From Alistipes sp. UBA934 (GTDB taxonomy: Bacteria; Bacteroidota; Bacteroidia; Bacteroidales; Rikenellaceae), in NCBI GenBank assembly GCA_002293535.1, contig DBDK01000008.1, positions 1 to 64,000 of the forward strand: DNA of 64,000 nucleotides. The letters run 5' to 3'. Every line of letters begins with the position of its first letter. Positions within the stretch are counted from its first letter, which is position 1. Of the stretch, positions 8,602 through 16,876 are shown piece by piece. The notes under the pieces are model-generated. The model worked only from the letters and a program-made list of their open reading frames with translations, had not been told where the DNA came from and did not search any database. The position numbers and the translations under genes were made by a program.

Positions 8602-8609
8602 CAAATTTA
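8602..8609 (-). promoter_or_regulatory. -7 element (TAAATTTG) for the fimbrillin gene
   Basis: It matches TAnnTTTG on the minus strand, with a predicted start of transcription about 28 nt before the ATG at 8568. No clear -33 TTTG is seen at the usual distance. Confidence 0.45.
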
Positions 8610-8636
8610 ATGCCATACAATTGCGTTTTTATTAAT

Positions 8637-9254
8637 ATGAAAAGATTATTTTATTACCTTGCGGCAGCATTTGCGATAATAGTCGCCCTCGCACACGCAC
8701 AAAAACCTGAAAATATGAAGCCACTTACTGATTTCGAAAACCACGGCGCGGACGAGACTCCGCCCAAGACCGACAGGGAGACAGCTTATTTCGGCGGCGG
8801 ATGCTTCTGGGGCGTCGAATATATGATGTCCAAACAGCCGGGCGTTCTCTCCGTAGAATCTGGCTATATGGGTGGCCACATCAACCGGCCGACCTACAAG
8901 CAGGTATGTACCGGAACCACCGGCCACGCCGAGATGGTCAAGATCGACTTCGATCCCGATATCGTTTCTTATGAGACGCTCGCAAAACTCTTTTTTGAGA
9001 TTCACGACCCCACACAGGAGGACGGACAGGGGCCCGACATCGGTCTTCAATATCGCTCCGTGGTTTTCTACGCCACTGAAACCCAGCGCCAGACCGCCGA
9101 AAAACTCGTAAAGGAATTAAAAGCGAAAGGTTATCGGGTCGTAACTTCCATTGAGCACGCCGACACGTTCTGGCCTGCCGAGGATTACCATCAGGATTAT
9201 TATGAGAATAAGGGTACCGAGCCTTATTGCCACGCCTATACCAAGAGGTTCTGA
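8637..9254 (+). CDS. msrA: Exported peptide-methionine (S)-S-oxide reductase
   Basis: 205 residues from the ATG at 8637, which opens a signal peptide (MKRLFYYLAAAFAIIVALAHA). An earlier in-frame ATG at 8580 would hide that signal. The MsrA catalytic motif GGGCFWG follows with Cys 56. Downstream family marks are SGYMGGHINRPTY, the GTTGHAE segment and the C-terminal HQDYYENKG. It reduces methionine-S-sulfoxide in proteins; with the signal peptide it should repair envelope proteins. No MsrB domain is fused. It is divergent from the fimbrillin gene with a short shared promoter region. Confidence 0.93.
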   Translation: MKRLFYYLAAAFAIIVALAHAQKPENMKPLTDFENHGADETPPKTDRETAYFGGGCFWGVEYMMSKQPGVLSVESGYMGGHINRPTYKQVCTGTTGHAEMVKIDFDPDIVSYETLAKLFFEIHDPTQEDGQGPDIGLQYRSVVFYATETQRQTAEKLVKELKAKGYRVVTSIEHADTFWPAEDYHQDYYENKGTEPYCHAYTKRF

Positions 9255-9278
9255 GTAAGAGCCAGCGCCGATTACCTA

Positions 9279-9503
9279 CTAATTGTAAGACAAAATGGTC
9301 ATTACCGACTCAAGGTTGTAGGCCGACTCGATAGGCATATCGGGATCGTTCGTGCCTATCGGATTTTTGATGATGATGCTGACTTTGTATTCATAATTGC
9401 TTTCTATATATGTACCGGTCGTTCCCGTAGTATTCCCGCCCGGCGGAGGATTGACTATCACAGAGTAGTAGTATTCCGTTCCGTCGTTAATTAATCCTAA
9501 CAT
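9279..9503 (-). pseudogene. C-terminal remnant of a fimbrillin-like gene
   Basis: 74 codons from an ATG at 9503; the frame is closed by a TAA about 30 bp further upstream. The segment YEYKVSIIIKNPIGTND followed by MPIESAYNLESVMTILSYN resembles the last strands of FimA/Mfa-type subunits. It lacks a signal peptide and the N-terminal domain. It lies next to the fimbrial locus but beyond msrA. It is most likely a decayed leftover of a subunit gene; use as a silent cassette is possible but unsupported. Confidence 0.45.
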
Positions 9504-9547
9504 AAATTTACACCTTTTGTTGTAAACTTATTTCAGGACGAGACAGT

Positions 9548-9862
9548 GTGTACTCATCCGTCCCCGTTATATATGGCTGGGAACTGCGCCGGACGATTCT
9601 TGACCGCAGTGGCTCGCCCTGCCTGTCTGCCGGCGAGGTCGAGACCATCACCGAGAGGTTGTTGGAAATGAGCGGGCCGGACAAAGCGGCGAAGAAGAAC
9701 CACGTCCACCATGCCCGGTCTCAAGCCTACAAAAGCGAGCGTGCCTAGCGGTCGTTGGTGTGTCCACGCTGCGGCGAGAACTTGGTTCTCCGGCATGGGC
9801 AGTACGGCAGTTTCTACGGATGTACTAATTATCCGAGGTGCAGGTACACCCTTAATAAATAA
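9548..9862 (+). pseudogene. Broken gene ending in a topoisomerase-type C4 zinc finger (NERD-like protein remnant)
   Basis: The frame from 9548 is interrupted by a TAG at 9746-9748 but continues in the same frame to 9862. The second part reads CPRCGENLVLRHGQYGSFYG then CTNYPRCRYTLNK, a classic topoisomerase C4 zinc finger (CxxC...CxxxxxxC). In many bacteria this finger closes NERD-domain or restriction-like proteins, and the N-terminal fragment (TERLLEMSGPDKAAKKNHV) would fit the end of a NERD domain. With an internal stop and no complete N-terminal domain the gene is most likely inactive. It marks the left side of the accessory stretch. Confidence 0.5.
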
Positions 9863-9897
9863 TTACACCAAATCTGCGATATACTACAAAAAATGTA

Positions 9898-9905
9898 TAT
9901 ATTTG
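9898..9905 (+). promoter_or_regulatory. -7 element (TATATTTG) ahead of the AbiE pair
   Basis: It matches TAnnTTTG 25 bp before the abiEi ATG. A -33 element is not evident. It probably drives abiEi-abiEii and perhaps the DUF2971 gene. AbiEi proteins of this type are known to repress their own promoter by binding inverted repeats, but no clear one is seen here. Confidence 0.4.
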
Positions 9906-9930
9906 CAGTTGGAATGTCATTTGAAATAGA

Positions 9931-10749
9931 ATGAAACAGGAACAGACGATAAGAGAATGGCTTTTAGACTTGCCGAAAAGAGGAAGGATAACTTTCTCGC
10001 TCGATGAGGTCAATGCTCAATTCCCATCTTTGACAGATAAGAACAAGCGGGTAGCACTTTGGAGGATGGTCGAGGCGGGAAAAATCCAATCCGTCTGGCA
10101 CGGCTTTTATGTGGTGGTTCCTGTCGATTATGAACTCAAAGGTGTTGTGCCGCCGGTGGTTTATATCGACCAGCTGATGACCTATCTGAAAAAAGATTAC
10201 TACATCGGTCTGTTAAACGCCGCCTCATTTTATGGAGCCGCCCATCAGCAACCACAGGAGTTTACGGTTGTTGTCGGCGGGAAAGGCTTGCGTGATAAAC
10301 TCAAAAACGGCGTGAAGATCAATTTTGCGACCAAGAAAGAGATACCTCACGAATACCTCCTTAAAAGAACGACAAGAACGGGCTATGTGTCCTTGTCGAG
10401 TCCCGAACTTACGGCGTTCGATCTGTTGCTGTACATCAAGGAGATCGGCAGTTTGAGCCGGGCGAGTACCGTTCTGAACGAATTGGTCGATGAGATGGAT
10501 TTCGATAAAATCACGCCCGACTTTCTGGGGCTTTTCCCTGTCGCAATTATTCAACGCTTCGGCTACATTTTGGATGAGGTATTGGAAAGGGCAGACAAAG
10601 CCAAAATATTCATGGATAAGGTAACTCAAGCAGGGATCAAGTTTAGGAAAACGCCGCTCAAACCCGAAATTCCGTGTACGTTGTTTGGATATGAGCAGAG
10701 CGATACGTGGAAAATAGTAATTAATGAAGAAATCGAAATAGACGAATGA
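9931..10749 (+). CDS. AbiEi-type antitoxin (type IV toxin-antitoxin)
   Basis: 272 residues. The N-terminal half is a winged-helix region (FSLDEVNAQFPSLTDKNKRV, then GKIQSVWHGFYVVVP). The second half carries the AbiEi C-terminal domain (YYIGLLNAASFYGAAHQQPQ, then SSPELTAFDLLLY). AbiEi counters the nucleotidyltransferase toxin AbiEii and autoregulates the operon; the pair can abort phage infection in other hosts. The cognate toxin gene follows after a 71-bp gap, which is longer than in most AbiE operons. There is no signal peptide, so it is cytoplasmic. Defence activity here is inferred. Confidence 0.88.
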   Translation: MKQEQTIREWLLDLPKRGRITFSLDEVNAQFPSLTDKNKRVALWRMVEAGKIQSVWHGFYVVVPVDYELKGVVPPVVYIDQLMTYLKKDYYIGLLNAASFYGAAHQQPQEFTVVVGGKGLRDKLKNGVKINFATKKEIPHEYLLKRTTRTGYVSLSSPELTAFDLLLYIKEIGSLSRASTVLNELVDEMDFDKITPDFLGLFPVAIIQRFGYILDEVLERADKAKIFMDKVTQAGIKFRKTPLKPEIPCTLFGYEQSDTWKIVINEEIEIDE

Positions 10750-10820
10750 TTTGAGCAGCGAGAGCAGAGGCAAAACTTGTTTTGACTTTGCCGAGTCGCG
10801 AAAAATCAAAATTGAAAACA

Positions 10821-11663
10821 ATGATACCCGAATCGGCAATTATAGAGTGGCGCGAGACCGTGCCTTGGGCAGACGATGCACAAGTTGAGCAGGATTTGAT
10901 AATCTGCCGCGCACTCGTGGCGATTTATCAGGATGAATTTTTGTCGAAGCGGCTGGCGTTTCGTGGCGGCACGGCGTTGCATAAATTGTACCTATCGCCG
11001 CAACCGCGATACAGCGAGGACATTGATCTCGTGCAGATTGCTCCCGAACCCATCGGCCCGATAATAGACCGATTGCGCGAAGTCTTGTCTTTTTTGGGAG
11101 AGCCTCACAGCAGGTATCGTAAAAAGAGCAACAATACCATCGTTTACAGGGTTGAGTCGTCTATCCCGCCGGTTGCCCCCATCAAACTGAAAGTAGAGAT
11201 AAATTGTCGGGAGCATTTTCACGTTCACGACTTCGAGACGGTGCATTTTAAAGTCGAGAGCCAATGGTTCTCCGGTGAGTGCGATATTCTCACCTATCCG
11301 TTGAACGAGTTGGTCGGCACGAAAGTCAGGGCGTTGTACGAGCGGCGCAAAGGACGCGACCTTTTCGATCTGCAACGGGCGTTACAGGACGACCGGTTGG
11401 ATGCGAACGACGTTATGGACTGCTTTCTGAAATATATGGATAACGAGGGCAAGAAACCAACTCATGCACTATACACGAGTAATATGGATGATAAACTTGC
11501 CAATGCCGAGTTCTTGGGCGACACGAACAACATGCTCCGTCCCGGTACAGAGTACAATCCGGCAGAGAGTTATCTCATCGTGAAAGAGAAGTTGATCGAT
11601 AAGTTGCCACAGCCGACCCCGCGCAAATCTCGCAAAAAAGCGAATCGTTCTGATGAAGAATGA
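10821..11663 (+). CDS. AbiEii/AbiGii nucleotidyltransferase toxin
   Basis: 280 residues from the ATG at 10821 (MIPESAIIEWRETVPWADD), the usual start form of this family in Bacteroidota. An upstream in-frame start at 10782 is less likely. The family signature RGGTALHKLYLSPQPRYSED followed by IDL contains the GG(T/S) and D-x-D nucleotidyltransferase residues. Later EINCREHF and LVGTKVRALYERRKGRDLFD fit the C-terminal helical part. AbiEii toxins transfer nucleotides to tRNA or similar targets and stop growth. It is paired with AbiEi upstream and overlaps the next gene by 11 bp. Confidence 0.9.
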   Translation: MIPESAIIEWRETVPWADDAQVEQDLIICRALVAIYQDEFLSKRLAFRGGTALHKLYLSPQPRYSEDIDLVQIAPEPIGPIIDRLREVLSFLGEPHSRYRKKSNNTIVYRVESSIPPVAPIKLKVEINCREHFHVHDFETVHFKVESQWFSGECDILTYPLNELVGTKVRALYERRKGRDLFDLQRALQDDRLDANDVMDCFLKYMDNEGKKPTHALYTSNMDDKLANAEFLGDTNNMLRPGTEYNPAESYLIVKEKLIDKLPQPTPRKSRKKANRSDEE

Positions 11664-12432
11664 AATGACCACCAAGCCACATATCGGTAAAGTTCCCGAC
11701 CCAGTATTGTACAAGTACCTCGACGTTGATGGTGCGAAAAAGATGCTTGTTAATTGTAACATCCAGTTTACAAATGCGACCCAACTGAACGATCCACTCG
11801 ACTGTCATCCCGGATTGGTTTGCGATGTAAATGAATATCCATATATGCCTTACGAGCAAGCCGTCCAACTCATGAATGCTGGGGTAAGCCTAAGCGGGCT
11901 TGGATATGCTCCCTCGCTGTATAGAGAACTTACATACGTTTGTAGCCTGTCAAAGATTTTCGACTCGATCCTGATGTGGAGCTATTACACCAAGAACCAT
12001 CAAGGAGTCTGCATCGGAATAGATATGCCCGAACTCAATAAGTGCTTCAAGTTTATCGATTTCTATGTCGAGTACCCAGATAATCTGACCAAGTATAGTT
12101 GGGCCGCCGGAACAACCATGAAGGCGTTTAAACACCAGTTAGCCACGAAAGCCCCTGATTGGAAGCACGAGAAAGAGGTTAGGCTTCTTCTTATGCCTGA
12201 ACAACCTTCGTCCTTATCCGCATTAATCGAGATGTCAAGAATAGATCACTACCGTCGCCGACCTATTCGTGGAACTTGCTTTAACTCCATTTACTTGGGT
12301 GTGAATATGAGCGGGCAGGACATGGGAGACATTATCGTGCTTGCACGGCGATTAAATCCCAACGTTAAAATATACAAAATGCAAGTTGATCCCAACGCAT
12401 TCAAATTGACCTACTTCGAAATAATGCAATAA
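11653..12432 (+). CDS. DUF2971 domain protein
   Basis: 259 residues with the DUF2971 pattern: LYKYLDVDGAKKMLVNCNIQ, FTNATQLNDPLDCHPG, then SLSKIFDSILMWSYYTKNHQ, GVCIGIDM and WKHEKEVRLLL. The family is found widely in accessory regions and near defence genes, and its activity is not established. The start overlaps the end of abiEii by 11 bp in another frame, so co-expression with the toxin-antitoxin pair is likely. An alternative start, MTTKPHIGK at 11665, would remove the overlap. Confidence 0.8.
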   Translation: MKNEMTTKPHIGKVPDPVLYKYLDVDGAKKMLVNCNIQFTNATQLNDPLDCHPGLVCDVNEYPYMPYEQAVQLMNAGVSLSGLGYAPSLYRELTYVCSLSKIFDSILMWSYYTKNHQGVCIGIDMPELNKCFKFIDFYVEYPDNLTKYSWAAGTTMKAFKHQLATKAPDWKHEKEVRLLLMPEQPSSLSALIEMSRIDHYRRRPIRGTCFNSIYLGVNMSGQDMGDIIVLARRLNPNVKIYKMQVDPNAFKLTYFEIMQ

Positions 12433-12461
12433 AGCCAAACCCACATAAAGACCCCGTTGCT

Positions 12462-12668
12462 ATGCTAAACAATATGTATTGGCCCGTATATAAGAATCTC
12501 GAAAAAGAAATTCTGGAGCTGTCATTTAATGTCTATTTTGATGATATGCAATTTGAGTATCTGGAAGATGGCAAAGGGGGCTTTGTCAAAACCCCGCCAT
12601 ATTCTCTCAAGATAGGCGATTTGCTGATGCGTTGCTGTACGGAACTTCGGAGTTTGACACTTGTATAA
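12462..12668 (+). pseudogene. Hypothetical protein fragment (possible frameshifted gene, part 1)
   Basis: 68 codons beginning MLNNMYWPVYKNLEKEILEL and ending soon after YSLKIGDLLMRCCTEL. The start resembles conserved Bacteroidota hypotheticals in which such a segment is followed by a much longer body. Here the frame stops at 12668 while another frame opens at 12632, with 37 bp of overlap. The two may be one gene broken by a frameshift, or two unrelated pieces joined by a rearrangement. AT content is higher than in core genes, as in the rest of this island. Confidence 0.4.
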
Positions 12669-13138
12669 ACTTCAGGATGCAATGGGGAGGCACGGAATTA
12701 TTAAGGAATTACGAAGCATCAGGTGGAAAATACGATATAGAGAACATTCATTTAGCCAGTTTGGAACTTGGTAAACCATTACTTGCAGAAATGAACAAAT
12801 TGGCATCTTTTGCTGATAAGGTTCAATTCATTGAATCGCGATCAGCCTATCCAATGATAAAAAAGAATCTTCAGATGGCTCTTGATTCGTTTTTCCCTCA
12901 GCAAAATTTATATCGTGATCAGGACGCTATCACAAGTGAAAATATTGAGGCAATCTGTTTGCTTGTAGGAGCACAGGAACAAGTCCAAAAACAGACTGAT
13001 AATATGGTTGAAAAAACACGGCTGAAAGCTATAAAAAACCAGCCAAGACTTCCGAGACGATCAGTAGTCATATTGAATAAGGGGCAGAAACTATACGACA
13101 GTATGACTTTACCGTCGGATATTTTGTGGAATGAGTGA
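12632..13138 (+). CDS. Hypothetical protein (possible frameshifted gene, part 2)
   Basis: Open for 168 codons from a TTG, with the first ATG at 12677 (MQWGGTELLRNYEASGGKYD). No domain is recognised. It is mostly helical and charged, with no signal peptide or membrane segment. If the upstream 68-codon piece is its N-terminus, the intact protein would be about 220 residues. It follows the DUF2971 gene on the same strand inside the accessory island, so it may be a cargo gene of the element. Confidence 0.4.
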   Translation: MLYGTSEFDTCINFRMQWGGTELLRNYEASGGKYDIENIHLASLELGKPLLAEMNKLASFADKVQFIESRSAYPMIKKNLQMALDSFFPQQNLYRDQDAITSENIEAICLLVGAQEQVQKQTDNMVEKTRLKAIKNQPRLPRRSVVILNKGQKLYDSMTLPSDILWNE

Positions 13139-13207
13139 TGAAGACGATTTCTCCTTGTTCGACCGAGGCAAAAAGATGATTTAAATCATCATTGCGGACA
13201 GAATGAT

Positions 13208-13771
13208 TCAATAATATTTCCCGATGCCGCCATATCCGGCGACCATTTTCCCGTCGCGCGTTTTGGCGATAAAATTCCTCAAACGCTTTTCGAACTCCTC
13301 CGACGAAACCCGCGCCTGTTCGATGTAGGCGATGCGGATGCGCTTGTATGAATCCGAGAACCGCTCATAGTTTTCCCAAACGGCGGAGTCTTCCCGCAGG
13401 CGGGCGATAATATCGTCGGGAAATACAAACGGCTCGGCGAGGACGCTGCGAATTTCATCTTCGAGCGCAGGGTGTATCATCCCGTTCTCCAACAACCACG
13501 CGAGCCGCTCTTTGTTAGCTTGCGAATAGGAGCTGCGGGATCGCCGGGGCGTGAAGCGCTGGATTTTGTGGTCTTTGTCGAGTGCGCCAACGGTACTGTC
13601 AATCCACCCGAAACATAGCGCCTCTTCGACGGCGTCGTTGTAGAGGATGCCTGTTTTGCCCGAACACTTGTTGGGAAACACGAACCAAATCCCGTCGGAA
13701 GTCTCGAAGTTCCCGGCGAGCCAACTGCGCCACTCTTCCCGCGTCTCAAAATATCTTGGTTCGGTCTTCAT
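13208..13771 (-). CDS. YdeI/OmpD-associated family protein
   Basis: 187 residues from the ATG at 13771 (MKTEPRYFETREEWRSWLAG). The frame is open further upstream, but that part is antisense-like Arg-rich sequence overlapping the GNAT gene and is rejected. Family marks are GIWFVFPNKCSGKTGILYND, ALCFGWIDSTV, QRFTPRRSRSSYSQANKERL and a C-terminal helical module. The E. coli relative YdeI has been linked to resistance to cationic peptides, but the biochemical role is unclear. The start overlaps the GNAT stop by 4 bp (ATGA), so the two are one operon. Confidence 0.85.
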   Translation of the reverse strand: MKTEPRYFETREEWRSWLAGNFETSDGIWFVFPNKCSGKTGILYNDAVEEALCFGWIDSTVGALDKDHKIQRFTPRRSRSSYSQANKERLAWLLENGMIHPALEDEIRSVLAEPFVFPDDIIARLREDSAVWENYERFSDSYKRIRIAYIEQARVSSEEFEKRLRNFIAKTRDGKMVAGYGGIGKYY

Positions 13772-14625
13772 AATCGTTTTATCATCTCGAATTGTTTGTC
13801 GGCGAGGGGAATGTTTTTTGCTTGTAGGAAACTCGCCAGAGCCTCGTCGCGGCCAACTTCGGTGTTTATGCACTTGACGCCGGGAGCGGGGTTTTGGCCG
13901 AGCATCTCGCCGAGCAACATCGAACCGATGCCCTGCCGCCGGTGGGTTTTTGCAACTGCAATTTGGGTGATGTCGCCAGCCGCAGGTTCGAATATCACAT
14001 AACCGACGAGCCTGTCGCCGTCGAACGCGCCGAGGGTGATAAAATCTTCGGGGGCGCGTTCGATGGCCTCGAAACTGTTCTGCCACGACGGTTCGAAGTC
14101 CCAAAACTCCGGGGCCGCCTCGCGCAACGCCGCCGGTTCCACCTGCTGAATCTTATATGCACCGTCAGCGCAATCTCTTACATGAATATCACCGGCTGCT
14201 GCGCGAAAATAGTTGAACTCCCGCGACACCTCGAAACCTAACTTCCGGTAGACCGACACCGCCGCCGTGTTGTGCTGTAAAACCTCCAACAGATATTGCT
14301 CAATCCCCGCCGCCTGCAGATGCGGAAGCGAAGTCTCGAATATCTGCGTGGCAAGCCCCTGGCCCCGGTATTCCGGCAGTGTCCCTGTTCCGGTATCATA
14401 AGCAGTCGGCACACCGCCGAAAGTCCCGACGCCGTTTAAAGTGAACCCCATGATACGCCCGTTGCCGTCAAACGCAGCGAACGACAACGCGGGATCGAAA
14501 CCCCGCCGCCGGAGCATAGTCCGCAACTCATCGGGCGTAATCTGAACCTCGTAAGTGGCAAACGCCGCCCCAAAAGCCTCTGACAGCGTCTCGAACGAAG
14601 TATGTGCAAGTGATTTGATTTCCAT
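13768..14625 (-). CDS. Double GNAT-domain N-acetyltransferase
   Basis: 285 residues with two GNAT folds. The first (about residues 1-140) has GTLPEYRGQGLATQIFE, the acetyl-CoA pyrophosphate loop (R/Q-x-x-G-x-G/A), and NTAAVSVYRKLGFEVSRE. The second (about 155-280) has TQIAVAKTHRRQGIGSMLL. The protein probably acetylates a small molecule or peptide; the substrate cannot be told. It is transcribed with the YdeI-like gene, diverges from the cysteine hydrolase gene, and has a TACATTTG element (14632-14639) only 6 bp before its ATG. Confidence 0.85.
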   Translation of the reverse strand: MEIKSLAHTSFETLSEAFGAAFATYEVQITPDELRTMLRRRGFDPALSFAAFDGNGRIMGFTLNGVGTFGGVPTAYDTGTGTLPEYRGQGLATQIFETSLPHLQAAGIEQYLLEVLQHNTAAVSVYRKLGFEVSREFNYFRAAAGDIHVRDCADGAYKIQQVEPAALREAAPEFWDFEPSWQNSFEAIERAPEDFITLGAFDGDRLVGYVIFEPAAGDITQIAVAKTHRRQGIGSMLLGEMLGQNPAPGVKCINTEVGRDEALASFLQAKNIPLADKQFEMIKRL

Positions 14626-14631
14626 GATTTA

Positions 14632-14639
14632 CAAATGTA
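14632..14639 (-). promoter_or_regulatory. -7 element (TACATTTG) for the GNAT gene
   Basis: It matches TAnnTTTG on the minus strand with only 6 nt to the ATG at 14625, implying a leaderless or nearly leaderless transcript. Confidence 0.5.
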
Positions 14640-14674
14640 GCCATAAATTGGAATCAAAGGTTATCGAAAGAAGT

Positions 14675-14682
14675 TATCTTTG
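14675..14682 (+). promoter_or_regulatory. -7 element (TATCTTTG) for the cysteine hydrolase gene
   Basis: It matches the Bacteroidota -7 consensus and leaves a leader of about 30 nt before the ATG at 14714, unlike the very short leaders of several neighbours. Confidence 0.5.
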
Positions 14683-14713
14683 TCGGTAGTATGAAGATAA
14701 AAAAGAGACAAAA

Positions 14714-15265
14714 ATGAAAACAGCACTGATAATCATAGACATTCAGAACGACTACTTCGAAGGCGGGGCGAATCCGCTGGTCGGCAGCCGAGAGGCGAGC
14801 CTTCGGGCGAAAGCGTTGTTGGAGGATTTCCGGGCGCGGGCACTCCCGGTCGTGCACATTCGCCATCTTTCGACGCGCCCCGGTTCGACATTCTTCATTC
14901 CCAACACTCACGGCGCGGAAATCCACAAAAACGTCGCGCCCATCGCCGATGAAAAAGTGATCGAGAAGAACTTTCCGAACAGCTTTCGCGACACCGATCT
15001 GCTCGACCATCTACGCTCGGAGGACGTCACCGATCTCGTTATCTGCGGCATGATGACCCATATGTGCGTCGATGCCACGGTGCGGGCGGCTAAGGACTTC
15101 GGGTTCTCGTGTACGCTCGTCGGCGATGCCTGCGCTACGAAAGATTTGGAGATTGGCGGTCGGGCGGTCGCCGCCAGTGATGTTCAAACCGCATTCCTCG
15201 CCGCGTTGAACTACTTTTACGCAACGGTTTCAGGCACGGAAGAATACTTAACACTATATCCCTAA
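14714..15265 (+). CDS. Isochorismatase-like cysteine hydrolase
   Basis: 183 residues. The catalytic triad of the family is visible: Asp 9 in ALIIIDIQNDYF, Lys 85 in EKNFPNSF and Cys 118 in CGMMTHMCVDATVRAAKDFG. The usual cis-peptide region is the GMMTHMC loop. Members hydrolyse amides such as nicotinamide, N-carbamoyl compounds or isochorismate; which one cannot be read from the sequence. There is no signal peptide, so it is cytosolic. It is monocistronic by layout, diverging from the GNAT-YdeI pair and converging on the integrase. Its position inside the integrase-bounded stretch suggests it is cargo of the element. Confidence 0.88.
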   Translation: MKTALIIIDIQNDYFEGGANPLVGSREASLRAKALLEDFRARALPVVHIRHLSTRPGSTFFIPNTHGAEIHKNVAPIADEKVIEKNFPNSFRDTDLLDHLRSEDVTDLVICGMMTHMCVDATVRAAKDFGFSCTLVGDACATKDLEIGGRAVAASDVQTAFLAALNYFYATVSGTEEYLTLYP

Positions 15266-15303
15266 AATACTGCTGGCAGTAAAGGAAAGAAGTGAACGGG
15301 GTA

Positions 15304-16527
15304 TCAAACCCCGTTCGCCATCCTTTCGCCGAGCTTCTCCATCTCCGAACGGATCAGGTTGTCGGATATTTTGATGTAGTATTTTCGCGTCATGTCCGTG
15401 CTCGAATGGCCGAGAATCCGCGCCGTGATGTCTATTGGCATTCCGAACTCCATCGAGTTTGTTGCGAGCGTCCGTCTCGCGACGTGTGAGGTCAAATTCT
15501 TATTGATACCACAGATAATGGCTATCTCCTTCAGGTAGGCATTCATCTTCTGGTTGGATGGAACGGGGAGCAGCTTTTCAGAGAGCCTGACTTCATCATC
15601 TTTCTCCCATTTCTTTAGAATTTCCATGGGGCGGGGTAGGAGAGGGATTTTACTTACGACCGATGTCTTCTGTCGTGGTTTGTATATCCATGGCCGCCCA
15701 TCGTCATCCAAGGTGAAATGTTCACGAGTAAGCTGCTCGACATCCGTGAAGGCGAGACCGGTGTAGCAACAAAAAATGAAGACATCGCGAATTTTGTCGA
15801 GGCGTTCGATAGGCATCTCTTTGTTGTAGATAGCATCCACTTCTGGGAGTGTGAGATGTACGATGTCTTTTTTGTCGAGGCGCATTTTGTAGTATTTGAA
15901 AGGCGTTTTCTCTATCCATTCGTTGCGTTCACAGTATCCCATGAAAAACTTCATTATCCGCAAGACTTCCATCGCACCGTTATTATTGCAGTTGTGAGCG
16001 ATTTGTAAGAAGATGCAGAAACCGTCGATGTATTCATAAGTCACGCGGGGAAGCCGGATGTCGTCGGTGGAGTATTTAGCACGGGTATATTCACGCAGAT
16101 AGCGTAGTAAGCGGTGATATTTGTTAGCTGTGATTTGCCCGATTCTCACCCCGACCTCTCCCTGGCGCTTGACGCAATACTTGGCAAGCTCGACCAGGAA
16201 CATACGCCCACCCGTGCCGAAGTCGTTAAACTGCTCCCGTATCGTGAAGCAGTCTGGTTCGATTCCCTCTTTGAGGAGTCGCTCCCAGATGTCGATGATC
16301 TTTGTCCGGGTGGTTTGGATTACCTCGTTGAGTTTCAACGATAAGGCGTCACGGGCATTGACCCGTTCGGCCTTCTGATTCCATTTATCCGGCTCGACGT
16401 GGCAGTTGAAATGGATCTCGCAGTTCGATCCGTTGGTTGCTACTCTTGCGTAGATTGGGGCCTTGCCCTTTCGGTTCGTCTTGCTTTTTTTGCAGAAGAA
16501 CACCACGCTGAAATGTCTTTTTTCCAT
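15304..16527 (-). CDS. Tyrosine recombinase/integrase, Bacteroidota mobile-element type
   Basis: 407 residues. The N-terminal part (RHFSVVFFCKKSKTNRKGKA) is the Arm-binding domain of Bacteroidota integrases, the middle (about 105-205) is the SAM-like core-binding domain, and the catalytic part follows. HVARRTLATNSMEFG gives H-x-x-R, ARILGHSSTDMTRKYY gives the late His and the Tyr nucleophile. The position of the first catalytic Arg reads TGLAFTDV; loss of that Arg is known in IntDOT-type enzymes. It lies 234 bp from a 24-bp duplication of the tRNA-Lys 3' end and is therefore probably the integrase of the island to its left. It might also act on the inverted repeats near 5.5 kb, but nothing shows this. 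Confidence 0.92.
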   Translation of the reverse strand: MEKRHFSVVFFCKKSKTNRKGKAPIYARVATNGSNCEIHFNCHVEPDKWNQKAERVNARDALSLKLNEVIQTTRTKIIDIWERLLKEGIEPDCFTIREQFNDFGTGGRMFLVELAKYCVKRQGEVGVRIGQITANKYHRLLRYLREYTRAKYSTDDIRLPRVTYEYIDGFCIFLQIAHNCNNNGAMEVLRIMKFFMGYCERNEWIEKTPFKYYKMRLDKKDIVHLTLPEVDAIYNKEMPIERLDKIRDVFIFCCYTGLAFTDVEQLTREHFTLDDDGRPWIYKPRQKTSVVSKIPLLPRPMEILKKWEKDDEVRLSEKLLPVPSNQKMNAYLKEIAIICGINKNLTSHVARRTLATNSMEFGMPIDITARILGHSSTDMTRKYYIKISDNLIRSEMEKLGERMANGV

Positions 16528-16760
16528 GCTCCAAAATTAGATTTCCAGTGGCACAGAATCAGGGGTTAAAGTGGTGACAAAGAGCGACAAACGGCGACGT
16601 TAGTGGCACAATATCCTCGATAAATTTCTGTGCCACTCACGGACACAAATTTTAGCCTGTTTTTCGGGATATTCTGCATAGTCCTAAAAGCAGAAAGCCC
16701 TCATACATCTTTGATATACAAGGACTTTCTGCTTCTGCGGCTTTCTAAAAAAACCGGGTT

Positions 16761-16784
16761 CTGTGATCCAGCTGGGGCTCGAAC
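16761..16784. repeat. Duplicated tRNA-Lys 3' end (candidate att site, element side)
   Basis: 24 bp identical to 16880-16903, which is the 3' end of tRNA-Lys plus 3 flanking bases. A GC-rich hairpin (CCGGCGAGGCCGCCGG) follows immediately. Such copies are produced when an element integrates into a tRNA gene. The integrase gene is adjacent. Confidence 0.6.
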
Positions 16785-16842
16785 TGCCGGCGAGGCCGCC
16801 GGCCAGATTTGTCTGGGTTCGAGCCCGACGAGAGTTTGCAAA

Positions 16843-16876
16843 ATAAAAACAGAGACCCGTTCAGGTCTCTGTTTTC
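16843..16876 (-). terminator. Intrinsic terminator of tRNA-Lys
   Basis: The 9-bp stem ACAGAGACC/GGTCTCTGT with a 6-nt loop is followed on the minus strand by TTTTTATTTTG. It has a short T-run on the plus strand too and may work in both directions. Confidence 0.75.

Noticed and set aside
5581..9542. Shared 12-mer ATTTCAGGACGA near 5583 and 9531
   Set aside because: A 12-base match is expected many times by chance in 64 kb, and the surroundings do not align.
13772..14104. Arg-rich N-terminal extension of the YdeI-like protein
   Set aside because: It overlaps the GNAT coding sequence in another frame. The conserved start is at 13771 with a 4-bp overlap typical of operons.
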